Part shown: positions 23,401 to 35,150 of the stretch, piece after piece
Layout of the letters: every line of letters begins with the position of its first letter
Numbering within the stretch: the stretch's first letter is position 1
Source: Spirodela intermedia
Lineage: Eukaryota; Streptophyta; Magnoliopsida; Alismatales; Araceae
DNA length: 64,000 nt
Direction: 5' to 3'
Assembly (NCBI GenBank): GCA_902729315.2
Contig: LR746271.1
Coordinates: 5,600,001-5,664,000, forward strand
Made by a program: the position numbers and the translations under genes
The notes under the pieces: model-generated
Databases searched by the model: none
Told to the model about the DNA's origin: nothing
What the model saw: the letters and a program-made list of their open reading frames with translations, nothing else

Positions 23401-25367
23401 CAGGATGTGTTGAAAAGTGTGTACTCATGCGTATAATTCAGCGTCCGTTTATTAGCCTAGAACTCGATAGCTTATGCTTATAAAACATAAATCGAAGATA
23501 AGGTATTTTATTTACTTTGGAAATTAGACGTTACTAGGAGCCTAATTTCATATCATATGGGAATCATACCATGGGAAAGAACAACAATATCAGACTTCAT
23601 TCATCATCTGGCGTAATGTGCAGGTTTCTTGTTACACTGTGGAGAAGAATGTTTTGCCCTAATGACAGAAGTATTGCGGGGATTCCTAGTGAATATTATT
23701 CCAGATAATTTATATCTATTTGCTTCGATTTGATCAGGTATCTGAGAATAATAGAGGAGCTTCAGAGGGTGGAGCTACAGGATGTGCCCAGGGAGGAGAA
23801 GCTTGCTTTCTTCATCAACCTTCATAACACAATGGCTATACATGCCATATTGACGTGGGGTCATCCTGTTGGGGCATTAGACCGGAGGAAATTCCTCGGG
23901 GATTTCAAGTACGTCATCGGTGGTTGTTCATATTCACTTTCTGGCATTCAGAATGGGATCTTACGTGGAAACCAGCGGCCGCCGTATAACATAGCTAGGC
24001 CTTTTGGCCCCAAAGATGGACGCTCCAAGGTAAGAGTCGCTCTTCCTTTAAATTGTGTGCATGAGATGCCCTTCAATGCATTGACACACTCACACATGCA
24101 CATGCGCGTGCGTGCACACGCACACGCACACGCACACGCACACGCGCGCACGCACACACGCGCATGCGCGCACACACACACACAACAGTACCACATTTTC
24201 ACAATCGACAGGTAGTGTAAGATCTAGGGATTTATGCATGAATCCCTAGATCTAGGCCTTTTGGGTTCCTAATGCTCACTGTTCAGCTTTACTTTCTAGC
24301 ATCTTACTGGTTTTTTGTTATGCATGAATCTTTTCTGGCCATAGAACAATTTTCCTCGTGGGATTTAAATTATTTATTTCTTTCATCCCTCAGCTGGGTA
24401 ATTCTCATGGCTCGGCTTCCCTTCGCGGCATCTAACCGGTTTCTCCTGTTCTTGATCAGGTGGCCCTTCCCTATGCGGAGCCCTTGGTCCACTTCGCACT
24501 CGTCTGTGGAACGAGATCTGGGCCTGCGCTGAGGTGCTACTCCCCGGGGAATGTAGACAAGGAGCTGATGGAGGCTGCCCGCAGTTTCCTCAGAAATGGG
24601 GGGCTTCTGATCGAACCCGAGACCAATGTCGTGTCCGCTAGCAAGATCCTTAAATGGTAATAATCGACCCCCTTGGATCTGATAAAGTTATTTGAATATC
24701 GTCCGAACTCATATTTACATGCTCTTTTTACGATTATGCCATTAAGAAAAACCCAACTCAGGTCAACCCTTTATTTTTCATGATGATTATCTTCCGAATT
24801 ATTTCTTATTTCAGCAAAAAAAAGAAAAGAAAAGGGTTAATTCTTTCCCAGAATGGTTATCATGGAGCAGTTTGACGTCCGGTCGTATCTTCAGATTTTG
24901 GTCTGATAAGGTCAACTTTTAGATATCATCCAAACTCGTATTCATATCCTCCACTAATTATATGATTCTAGTGAGATTTATCCTGCAATTAAGAAAAACC
25001 CAGGTCATATCAACCGGAATATAGTTCGAATTCTCCCGTTTTACCTAATATCTTTTTATTTTCTTCCTTTGTGATTATTTTTATTTAAAAGAGGATATTT
25101 ACCCTGCAATTAAGGAAATCCCAATTCAGATCAACCCCAGTTCTTCGTGTCGATCATGCTGGGAAATCTTCTATAAAACCCACCAAATTTATAATTCTTT
25201 TGTTTTTGTTCAGGTACAGCGTGGATTTTGGCAAGAACGAGAGCGAGGTGATCAAGCATGCAGCAAACTACTTGGAAGCATCGAAGTCCGAAGAATTGCT
25301 GGGTCTGCTCGCAAACTCCCAGCCGAAGGTGGTTTATCAGCCATTCGACTGGGGCTTGAACTGCTAA
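20483..25367 (+). CDS. Glutaredoxin-DEP-DUF547 fusion protein
   Basis: Six exons: 20483-21667, 22461-22516, 22601-22834, 23738-24029, 24460-24656 and 25214-25367, all in phase, giving 705 aa. Residues 1-230 are acidic, charged and probably disordered. Residues 237-315 form a glutaredoxin-like domain (IIVYTRLGCKECK, then GSPAVPRIFFNELLIGG) with the dithiol motif C247-K-E-C250 in place of the usual CPYC. About 360-440 is a DEP domain split by introns 1 and 2 (FYKMRMFSNCFLGSEAVEFL). From about 480 to the C-terminus is DUF547 (KLAFFINLHNTMAIHAIL, FGPKDGRSKVALPYAEPLVHFALVCG, WYSVDFGK). The same architecture occurs in Arabidopsis At4g08550. The biochemical role is unproven; thiol-disulfide exchange is inferred from the CxxC. 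Exon 1 reads on openly past its donor to 21742. Confidence 0.93.
24082..24184. repeat. Alternating purine-pyrimidine (CA/CG)n tract in intron 4 of the glutaredoxin-DEP-DUF547 gene
   Basis: About 100 bp of almost strictly alternating cacacg, gcgcatgcgcg and cacaca words begins about 50 bp after the exon 4 donor. Alternating CG/CA sequence of this length has strong Z-DNA potential. The open frames here on both strands (His/Ala/Thr and Cys/Ala/Arg-rich) are simple-sequence artefacts. Confidence 0.85.
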
Positions 25368-25480
25368 TTATGGCATCCATTTCCATTTCCGCAGCCTCTC
25401 AATCCCCAAGATTCCAGGAACCCCACTAGGCTACCAGCCTAGAGAGAGGTTACATAGTCTCCTGGCGTACACACCGAACC

Positions 25481-25481
<1 letters not shown>

Positions 25482-25548
<67 letters not shown>

Positions 25549-25634
25549 CCCAATCATGTGTGATTGATATCTTCTTGTTGCTAAAGGGGGCATTTCCAAC
25601 TTGATCCTCTCTCTCTCTCTCTCTCTCTCTTCTC
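25482..25634. repeat. (GA)n tract facing a (CT)n tract
   Basis: About 65 bp of GA (25482-25546) is followed after 60 bp by about 28 bp of CT (25607-25634). The two are complementary and could pair in RNA. They lie between the stop codons of two convergent genes, probably in the 3' UTR of the + strand gene. Confidence 0.85.
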
Positions 25635-25834
25635 ATATGGAAGATGACGCACTGGGCTTATTAGTTGTAACATCTCGGTCGCCCCGCCGGGCTCGGCCCG
25701 AGAGAGCAAAGAAGGGCCGAGGGCCCGGCCCCTCACTGACGAGGGAGCAGGCCAAGATACATCAGAGAAGATACATCAAAGTTAATTATCCGTTGAAAAG
25801 GAAAGTTTCTCTGGGGAGTGGCGGGTAGTGGTAA

Positions 25835-27707
25835 TCAAGTCTTCTGGAGGACGATGCACCAGTTGGATTTGTCGTAGAACTGGTCGGCGACCACCGCATC
25901 TTCTATCCCCGCCACCAGCCTGTCAACAGGGAGGTGGGGACGACGCCACAAAGAAATCGGGTCATTGACCACACATTAATTTCCCATAAATAGTAAGTTT
26001 TTTCCTGATGTTCAAATGCCCTAAGTAGTAAGCCTTTGACCACATAATACGCTGTAAATAGTAAGTTTTTGACCACCACATAAGATGCCCTAAATAGTAA
26101 GATTTTGACCACCACACAAGATGCCATAAATAGTAAGCTTTTAACCACATAAGATGCCCTAAATAGTAAGCTTTTAACCACATAAGATGCCCTAAATAGT
26201 AAGATTTTGACGACCACACAAGATGCCCTAAATAGTAAGCTTTTAACCACATAAGATGCCCTAAATAGTAAGATTTTGACCACCACACAAGATGCCCTAA
26301 ATAGTAAGCTTTTAACCACATAAGATGCCATAAATAGTAAGATTTTGATCACATAAGATGCCCTAAGTAGTAAGTTCCATGAGTTCTCTAAGGAATCTTC
26401 TCTCTTTCTCTCTTTCTCTCTCTCTCTAAAAAAAAATGAAATTTGCATAACGAAAGCACACTAACTTGCTAACATATTGCTAAATTAACTATATGAAACT
26501 AAAATCATTACTAGATAATGAATCAACTAATTGACTAAGTAATTGGGTGATTATACCTCTGAAGCTCGCCTTCCTTGAAGACATGGTAGTAGCGGTTGTA
26601 CACAACGGCGCCCTTCTGGTCGTCTTTCTTTGCGAACCCACTGGCAATTGCAGCCGAGGCCCCGCCCACTTCTGCCCGGTGATAGGGCAAGTGCCAAGGA
26701 ACAAAGTACTCTTGTTGCTCTACGTCATCATCTGGCAGACCCATCTCAGTGCCTTCGGCCCGAGGCGCATCGGGCTTCTCGGCATCACCAATTATACCCT
26801 TTGAGGGGATTAGTGACGGGCTTGGGACCCGAGACCCATCGGGCTTCTCGTCTGCGGCAGTGCTGGTGTCAGCAATGATGGGCTTTAGTGACGGGCTTTG
26901 TGCCCGAGGCCCCGCGGGTTCCTCAGCAACGATGCCCTTTAAGGGGATTAGTGAGGACGAGCTCCGGGCTCGGGACCTGGTGGGGTGCTCGTGGGCCTCG
27001 GGGATGCTCTCAAGGGAGAGGGCCGAGGACGGGCTTCGGGGCTGGGGGGAGGCGCTGGCGTTGACCCACTCCTCGTCGTACTTGGGGCCCAGAGGAGTCC
27101 ACTTTGCGAGCAGCGACTGGTCCTCCTGTTCAACGGCCCACACTGTGATGAGCACGTGGCCACCCCTCCTCACCACTCTGACCAGCTCCTCCACTGCCTT
27201 CCGCCGCCGTCCCTCGGTGCTCAGGTGGTGGAGGACGGCCACGGAAATGGCGGCGTCGCCGTAACCAGAACGGAAGGGAAGGCCAACAGCGTCGGCGACG
27301 AGGACTTCGTGGCCACGGGAGGCGCAGATATTGACCAGCGGGGCGCTGATGTCGCAGCCGAGGAAGAGGCAGTCAGCGTTGACTCCGAGGTACTTGCCAT
27401 TGCCGCAGCCGGCGTCGAGGACGAGGGACCCCCGCGGGAGGGAGCCGAGAAAGGCGGCGACTTTGGGCCACCGGGCGAAGCGGGTGGCGCTGAAGTGCGG
27501 CGCGATGGCGTCGTAGACGTGGTGGACAAACTTCTTCTCGATCTCCGGTGTTGACTCCACGCGCTCTCCGGCCGCCGGCAACTGACCGGTGGCAGCGTCG
27601 GCGGGGATTACTCTGGTGGCGCCCTCTCCCGGAAGTTCGGGCTTCATCCTCAGTTTATCCAAAACCCTAGCGCAGCCGCCGCCTCTCGCAGAGTATCTTC
27701 TATGCAT
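25835..27707 (-). CDS. TRM9: TRM9-type tRNA (carboxymethyluridine-34) methyltransferase
   Basis: SAM-dependent enzyme which, in characterised homologues, acts with TRM112 to methylate cm5U to mcm5U at the tRNA wobble position. Two exons, 27707-26557 and 25919-25835, joined at a split Arg codon, give 411 aa. Motif I is LDAGCGNGKYLG (about 97-108) and motif II is GCDIS; VLHHLSTEGRR and the conserved EYFVPWHLPYHRAEV (about 323-337) with VVYNRYYHVF follow. The small second exon supplies the conserved end (DQFYDKSNWCIVLQ), missed if only the long open frame is read. An insertion at about 215-322 is Ser/Pro-rich and repeats an SPSLIP-type motif. ATG 27707 is the first in frame; ATG 27650 (MKPELPGEG) is an alternative. 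Convergent with the glutaredoxin-DEP gene, 467 bp between stops. Confidence 0.93.
25984..26378. repeat. 33/36-bp minisatellite in the TRM9 intron
   Basis: About eleven head-to-tail units of the type ccctaaatagtaag + cttttaaccacataagatg (33 bp) or attttgaccaccacacaagatg (36 bp), the two forms often alternating. Edge units are more diverged. Because both lengths are multiples of three and the units lack stops in two - strand frames, they create repetitive open frames of 119 and 181 codons. They lie wholly within the intron between the two TRM9 exons (25920-26556). Confidence 0.9.
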
Positions 27708-28461
27708 GCCGCCCCATTCCCTGCCGCTGGTTTCTAGGGTTCGTTGCAGATTGACGGGACCTGCGAATCAGGATTTGCCCATTTCATCCGTCGATCAGGA
27801 GGAAGAAGGAATGATCTCAATCAGAGGAACGAAAATGTGGCGTGGTTTTGAGGGTTAATTGGGGGGAAAATGGGCGGAGGAGGTCGGAGACACAGAGATC
27901 TACAGATTGCCCCGCTCGCAGGTCGCCGGTCCGAGAAGCTCTCACTGCTCCGGCAGCGACTTGCCGATCTTCCACTAAAACCCGGCAATCCTCCGGACCC
28001 CCTCCCCAACCGGAGGGGATTCTATTCCATTCCCACCGAGCCGAGAGAGTGAAGAGAAGAAGCGTGAGACCAAGATTCCTCGATGGAAGAGCCCACCACA
28101 CATACATACATACAGAGAGAGAGAGAGAGAGAAGATACTGACAGGGGAGGGCCGGAAGGAGGTGCTGGGTTCCTGCTCCGCTCGCCGCCGCCGCCGCCGC
28201 CGCCGAAGCAGATAGTGCGCTCTCTTCCTCCCTCTCTCTCCGCCGCAACGGAGTGGCCGCGCGGTCCCGAGGAGGGTAATATTGGGTGAGGCTCTCAACG
28301 GGCCGAGCACCGTCTGGGCCTTGAAAGCACACCGGGAAGGAAAGAAAAGAGGGCTGGGCCGGTTCGGCAGCCCTACTTTCTCTCTCTAAGATGTCTGAGA
28401 TGAACCGCCCCTTCCCTATCTCTATCTCGCTGAAGCCCGGGAAGGTCGGTGGAACGCACAT
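27708..28461 (-). promoter_or_regulatory. Probable 5' leader and promoter of TRM9
   Basis: GC-rich sequence directly upstream of TRM9, with a (GA)n tract at about 28112-28132 and a (CGC)n run at about 28181-28204. A 214-codon open frame runs through it on the - strand but is low-complexity (poly-Ala, Arg runs, Ser/Leu) and is not credible as a protein. No clear TATA box was found. Confidence 0.4.
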
Positions 28462-28790
28462 GGCAGCACCCAGCTCTCAACTCGAAAAAAAGACATTTTT
28501 TTAGAAAAAACGCCATTTTCAGTAGTCACATGCCATTGAGCTTCTAGAGTCAACTGTCTATATTCAGCCGAAGAAAAATCGAATCCTAAAGTGAATTAAT
28601 GCGTAAATATTTTAAGTAAAACTATATTTTGATGTGAAAAATGAATTTACTCATTTTTTTTCTCCAATGAGGGGGGGTGCATAATAATGGGGGGCCATGC
28701 CTAACGATGGCTGTGGGTTGGGTCAGCTGGTGTCTAGAGAAACCCTAGCGATGGCTATGGGCTTTATACAACCTCCTGTAGGTGCCTATC

Positions 28791-28846
<56 letters not shown>

Positions 28847-31823
28847 AGAGAGGACACCGTGGAGCAGATTGTAATGTAAAAGGGTTGTACAAACATATTT
28901 AAAAACCTAGCATGCGGCAGAGTCTACATTAGACCAAACATTTTTTGGGTTGATTTTGAGGCCCAAGCCCAAATAAAATCAGGTTTAACGAGTGTAGACT
29001 TTAAGATTAGAGATGCTGAATAATCCCCAGCCATTTCATAAATTAAATTAATTTTCAACTAAAATATAAGAAGCTACTTTTATGCATCTTGTCTATTTCC
29101 AATCTCAGAAGAGAAATGTCGATTGTATGTGAAAAAATGTTATTATAAATGAGAATGAAGTGCATTTTTGGTATTTGATGAGGTTCAAGAAAGTTTAATG
29201 ATAATGAATAGTTTGATGAATATATAAGTCCCAAGTTGTTGAATGAGATCCCTTTGATGGACCTTTTTTCTTGCAAATTTGATGGGAAGAATGTATCAGT
29301 TTTTATTAAACTAATCAATCTAAATAAATAAATAAAATAAAAAACAATGGGTTGAGTATGGATATCTCCTTTCATGTTCAATGAGAGATTGTCAAATCCC
29401 CAGGGATGTAAAATGATCGATCTTAGAGAAGTTATGTGCTACTAGGTTAAGGTGGATTCATGTTAGAGAGTGGTTTTATGGTCATATCTAAGATGGCAGC
29501 TGGATTGATCACTATTAATCCGTCATCTTAATTGAGCTCAATAAAAAATGGGCAATCTCAATCAGCCAATCACATATGTTACACATCATCTATTGCCTTG
29601 TCATGTGAACTAAGAATGATTTTTAGAATCAATGAATAATGCATAAGGTAGGTAGTGCTTGCAGAATAAGATTTGGAGTCAATTTAACATTATTTTCATC
29701 TTTTGCATATGAAATATTGTCAAATCAAATTGTGTATAGGTTTGGCTAATATGGTCAACCTGAGTTGACATCTTGAATTGTTGATTTATTATGTAGGGAC
29801 ATGGGGAGGGAGAAAAGTTCCCTGATTCTTGTACCTTTATTGGAAAATGTTAACTTATTTGGAAATGTGTTATTTATTAGTCTGCATCTAGAGGATGCAA
29901 CAATCATCTATGCTTATAGTGATTAAGTTGTTGATGTGTTCTTCTTTTCGGTAACACCAAAGATGTAGATGGAATCAAAGCTGCAAAGTAATCCACTTCC
30001 ATTTCCTCTTCCCTATGTGAAGTTCAACTTTTTCTTCACACATGAAATGGTTGTTTTGAAAAGTTAACCTAGTGATCTGATTTACCAAAGTTCTTAGTCA
30101 TCCTGGGTCTCCAAATTGAGCAATATAGTGTTCCACCCATAAGGATTGAATTCAATATTCTATTGAAGCCCATAGGGGTTGAAAAGTGGCCCAATAAAGA
30201 AACTTTTGTCATCTTAGTGACTCTAACTTTTGACTAATTTTTATTTAAAAATGAAGAATAAAAAATCTAAGCTACATATAATTGAGAGAGGGAATTTGTT
30301 AATCTATAATGTGAGTGAGAGGAAGATAATTAATCTCTTATCTAGGGTATACTTAGGTTATTAATGACTAAACTTTAATATAAAAAAAAGTGACAACCAA
30401 ACATTAAACTATGGTTATCATTTGTGAGATAGTATTTCAAAAGTGTCACTCATGCGTTACTGATGTTCATGAGATAAGTAGGTTCATAGCTAAAAGTTGA
30501 AGAGTCCTAAATGTAATAACAAGCATCATACATGGCTTTAGAAAATCTCTTACTTGGTTATGCTTAAAAAACTTATACAAGAAAGTTGTCTTTTTTGCTA
30601 CAATTTACCTAAATCATCAATATCATTTAATACAAAACTCACATTTTCTCATGAAAATTATTTAATAAATAAAAAAAATAGTATTTAATCAATTATTTTA
30701 AAAAAATTAGAGTAAAAAATTGATATCAACTTTTGAGAAGATTCTTCTAAAGTAATTACTAGATAATGAATCTTCAATTGAGTACGTTTTAGAAATACCA
30801 ATGTTGTACAATGGGACCCTTGCCATAACCTCTAAGCATGAGCGTCCCCAATTTTTATTTTAGTGTTATTGACTAGAGTAGATCTTTGATAATAATGTTC
30901 TCGAGCATCCCCTATGAGGATACCACATTACATTTGAACCTGTCTAATATAAGAACATATTTGCACACTGCAATTGCTTTGGTTCCTTGAATGTTAGTGC
31001 TTACAATGATAACTTTCAGACACATGAAGATATTGTTATCTTCTAAAAATCTTTCATTAGAGAGCCTGCCTTTTTTTGTTACAATTATAAATTTTTAAAA
31101 AATATCGCTAAAATGTAAATTTTTAATAAATGATGATGAAAAAAGTATATATTTGATTTTCACAAAATGGACAAATCCAAGTCATCAAGAAATTATTTGA
31201 ATTCTTGTATTAGTTTAGAATTGCTCTCTACTATCCACTAATTCAATACCATGAAGGACACAAAATAAACTATTAATATCTTTCACATTGGTAGACAAAG
31301 CTCTCCATAAATACAAATTCTTTTAGATTCCTGGTTAGAGGAGAAAATGTTGTCTTTCTTTAGTCACCTTCCATATTTCATTATATTTTTCTTTTTATAG
31401 AGTGACCCTTGCCAAAATTTAGTTCTAGTTTTCCTTCATTGTATGAAGGACAAAGGATCTACTAGAAACTCCAAAGTTTGATATATAAAATTTCAAAGTT
31501 TATAAAATTCCAAAGTTTGATTTACAAAAGATTTATAAAATTTCTTTTATAGAGGACTCGGTTTAGTAAATTCCAAAGTCTGATTTGAAAGTCAAGGACA
31601 TGTGTTCAAATTATAGGGTTGAATTCGATGGTCCATTCAAGTCAAAGGGACTTTCCTCGTAAAAATATTTAGGTCTTCTATGTGGATGGGGAATTTCAAG
31701 GTTGAAGGGGGTTCAACGGAGACCATAGGTGAAAAAAATTCTTGGGTGATCTTTTCATCTACTCCTTTCAATTGTTATTCACAAAAGTAAATAATTAAGA
31801 AAGTTCTAAGCTAGAAAGATGTG

Positions 31824-31872
<49 letters not shown>

Positions 31873-32794
31873 GGAGAGGGATTTCCTTATGCTTAAGATC
31901 ATTTGATCTTATAAAAAGGAAAATTCAGAGAGGATTTTTCTTCTTGGCTATATACGAGGGGAAAGGAGGGAGAGGAGGAGACAGAATATGAGAGGAGAGA
32001 TGTAATAGGAGGATGAAGAGTTTCTAGGAAAGGGTCTCACACTAGACAAAATATTTTCGATTCCCTCGGTCTTCAGCTCGAAATAACAGACAGCATGGAC
32101 AGGTTCCTTATCGGATACTTATAAACCAGTTTCGTTCAAATACCCCGACGAACTTCCCTGGATCCGATTATCGGATACTTATCAACCAGAATGGTTCCAG
32201 TACCCGATAACCATCCAAATACACGATCCGATAATGGTTCGGGTCTTCGGGACCCATCTCAAGGGGCAGGGGCTGATGTCGTTGGATCGAATCTGTTGGC
32301 TGGGAGGGCGCAGCGCTTGCGCTCTGGGTTGCCTGGTAAGAATGTGGAGAAGAACCAAAACTGAATGGTTCCGCCTACTCTAAACTCGTTCAGAACGCCC
32401 GTCTCTTTGGGTGGAGCCAACGTGTCAGTGTGGGGTCCCTGCACGTGATTTGGGGCCCACAGCACGTGGGATGGAACACGTTGGCATATCCCAACAATTT
32501 CCATAAAATATCCCATAAATTGCTTTCGGAGAAGTAGAAGATCTCCTCCTGATAATTAGTTTTTACGCAAAGATATTGCTAAAAAATTGGGGAGCATCAT
32601 TTTTCTTGTTTCTTTTCCGCTGCTACATAATAAATATCTTTTGGATTTAATATAATATTAATATAATTTAAAGATAGACGGCGGACGTGCTCTTGTTCGT
32701 GCATCACCCCTCACGATAGTTCAATTTAAAGCATTAGATAGCATACGCTAATATGGCCAATTTAAACTATTTAGGGTGGGACAAAGATAGGTAG

Positions 32795-32843
<49 letters not shown>

Positions 32844-33180
32844 CAAATCGAGAGATTAAGAGAGATCTTCATTACTAAACTTTAATAGAGAAACCATTGA
32901 TTGACCACTAAACCGTGAGAAGGACAGCATTGATCGGCAACCATATAATAATGGACCATGTTTCACTAGATGTCGCTGAATTTAATATGTCGTTCTCGTG
33001 TAGCCAATGTAGCAGGTCCAAAACCTCCCAAGGGTGAAGGGAGAGAGAAAGAGAGATGGGGTTTGCTAGTGAGTTGAAACCAAGGAGCCACGGATATTAT
33101 GAACCATTATACTATGATAATAATTCACTAGATGATGCTTATTGATTGTGCATCATTCGTGAGGACTTCGTGTCGACGGT

Positions 33181-33229
<49 letters not shown>

Positions 33230-33420
33230 GAGACGTGGGGGAGGAGGGGGGATGGAACAAGCCGTGGGTTGATCAAACGCTCCGCCGACGGAGATGATCA
33301 GAAAGGCGGCGGCGTTTAACATCCTGGAGTTACTTGGAAAACACGTGCATTGACTTAAGGTAGGAGCAGCCTATTCCGTTCTTGATCAGAAAGGCAATAC
33401 GCCATCAACGTGCCAATTTC
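28462..33420. other. AT-rich intergenic region with several (GA)n tracts
   Basis: No gene is supported in these 5 kb. Pure (GA)n tracts lie at about 28792-28841, 31823-31868, 32799-32842 and 33183-33226. A direct repeat of about 60 bp begins ttatcggatacttat at 32109 and again at 32169. CACGTG occurs at 32442, 32463 and 33342. The 85-codon frame at 32259-32516 lacks any recognisable feature. Confidence 0.6.
32109..32232. repeat. Two-copy tandem repeat, about 60 bp unit
   Basis: Both copies begin ttatcggatacttat(a/c)aaccag and end gatccga, with 60 and about 64 bp lengths and moderate divergence inside. A third partial word (gatccgataatggttcggg) follows. Confidence 0.6.
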
Positions 33421-34704
33421 CTACTTGAATTCGTACGTCACGAGACAATCTTGCCGGCGCTCGATATTACGTCACGTGGCGCGGCCCCGCCCACCTGTTT
33501 TTTATAAGAAAATCGTGCATGGTGGCGTGGGAGGAGGCTCATCCACGTGGCACAGCGTGTGGTCTCCCCGCGGTTGCAGTGCGGTGAGGTTAGTCCACCT
33601 ACGTGGACCGCAGGCGTGCGTAGCCCCCTCCTTTAGAGCACGGCTTCTGTCCCGGGGACTAAACAAAAGCCGTATCCTTCGGGACGACTCCGCCAAGTGG
33701 GCCCCCTAAGTGGTCCCCGAATTCACACCTCCCCCGTCCCTTCCTGGACGACTTTTTGTAGGTGGTTGACTGCGAGATGTGGGTCCCACCTCCCTCTCTT
33801 TCTCTCTTGAGGAAGTAGAGTGGGGCAATGGAGATCTTTCTCAGACGGGCGGCAGCCATATGAAAGGAGTGAGTAAATTAAGCCAGCCTTTTTCTAAAAC
33901 ATGGAGCTTGTGGCACAAAAACGGGCGTCGGTTCGTAGCGGATCTGGCCAGATGGGAGAGAAGGGGAGTCATTGACCGAGGGGGGTTGGGTCAAACTTCA
34001 ATAGGGCAGTCAGCGTACGGGGGAGGAAGTTTTGCCGGGCGACGACATGTGAGGTAGAGAAGGCGATCTCTCATCGGCCCCCTCCCCCCCCCCCCGCTCC
34101 CGCTTCCTCCCCCTTCTCTCCCTCAAGTGGGCATTTCTCTACCGAGAAGATCTGCTCCTCTCCCGACCACCGCCATTATTCTACTGAGTTCCTCCCTCGG
34201 GTGGGTCTTCCGAGCATCGGCGGGGCAACTCGCGGGGAAGACGATCGATCCCACTGTGGCCGGCTGAGAGTGCAGTTGGTGGGTGGCGGCGAGTTTTCCC
34301 GTATCTTTCCCCCCCGACAGCGACCTCCGGCCTGTGGGGAGCTCCTCCCCTGAGCTCATCAGCTCAGATCCGCCGGGGAACCGTTGAACGAAGAGAAGCC
34401 TCCAAGAGGAAGAAGACGCAGGCATCTCCCCCTCCCTAAGAATACGTTGCTCTCACGTACTAGAATACATACGGTCCCCTTAAAGCAAGGTTAAATCTTC
34501 AAGCCACGTGATTTTGTTTTTCTTTATTCATCGACGGGGTGCAAAACTGGCCGTTCAACGCTGTCCAGAGCAGCTCCACGGCCGGCGCCCTTCCCGTTTT
34601 GGAAAAGATCATATGCTTGACGAAAGGTAGGAGCCACTGGGGGTGCAAGTGGCCGTGGCCAGGTCGCCACCCGATGACTCGGTCGGCGACGCGACCGTTT
34701 GACT
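33342..34704 (+). promoter_or_regulatory. GC-rich region with TGACG, G-box and W-box motifs upstream of the ALD1-type gene
   Basis: TGACGT (read on the - strand as ACGTCA on +) occurs at 33435-33440 and 33469-33474, the second overlapping a G-box at 33473-33478. Other CACGTG words are at 33342, 33544 and 34505. W-box cores TTGACY occur at 33350, 33766, 33972 and 34699. TGACG is the target of TGA factors and TTGACY of WRKY factors, both known regulators of salicylate and pipecolate defence genes. They lie 0.9-2.2 kb before the start codon at 35586. Function is inferred only from motif content and position. Confidence 0.4.
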
Positions 34705-35143
34705 CGCTCTCGGTTCCTCTCGGGCTCGGCCTCCCCGGACCCGGCTTTACTCCCCCTCTCGCGCTGATGAAGACAAGGGCGAGGGTGGGGCAACTCTGGC
34801 CGAGGGGAACTCGGTGGCGATTTCTTTGTGGTCCACGATGCCGAGTCAGAGACAGGTAGGATCCTGATGAAGGGGGCACGAGGGACCTTCGTAGAAGGTC
34901 GTCAAGGCCGGAGCGTGGGTTCCTCGGAAGTTGCCGGGGGGACGTGGCCGGGAGATATACTGTAGACAAGCCGTGAGCAAGTGGGGGAGTTGTGGGGGCG
35001 GGACCGGTTCGATTCGGTCTGATTTCGTACCCGTTGCCCACGCTGAACATCTACCGGGTTGGTCTCGGCTGCCGGCGTCACGGCACGGCGAGTCAGGGCC
35101 CATCTCCATGCTGCTGACTTACCCCAACTCCATGCTGCTGCAC

Positions 35144-35150
35144 TATATAA
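35144..35150 (+). promoter_or_regulatory. TATA box of the ALD1-type gene
   Basis: TATATAA at 35144-35150, followed by a pyrimidine-rich leader. The predicted transcription start is near 35175. The leader of about 410 nt may contain introns: there is an acceptor-like ctctgcag ending at 35400, a donor-like GGTAAGC at 35433 and an acceptor-like gtggtgcag ending at 35573. An ATG at 35404 would encode only a short upstream frame. Confidence 0.55.

Noticed and set aside
25984-26378. Regularly spaced repeats that could be mistaken for a CRISPR array
   Set aside because: There are no unique spacers between constant repeats, the units abut directly, and the block lies in a plant intron.
25903-26448. 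119- and 181-codon repetitive open frames on -
   Set aside because: They are produced by the 33/36-bp minisatellite inside the TRM9 intron and carry no sequence other than the repeat.
27817-28461. 214-codon open frame on - upstream of TRM9
   Set aside because: Low-complexity poly-Ala, Arg and Ser/Leu stretches coming from (CGC)n and (GA)n tracts; better explained as the TRM9 leader or promoter.
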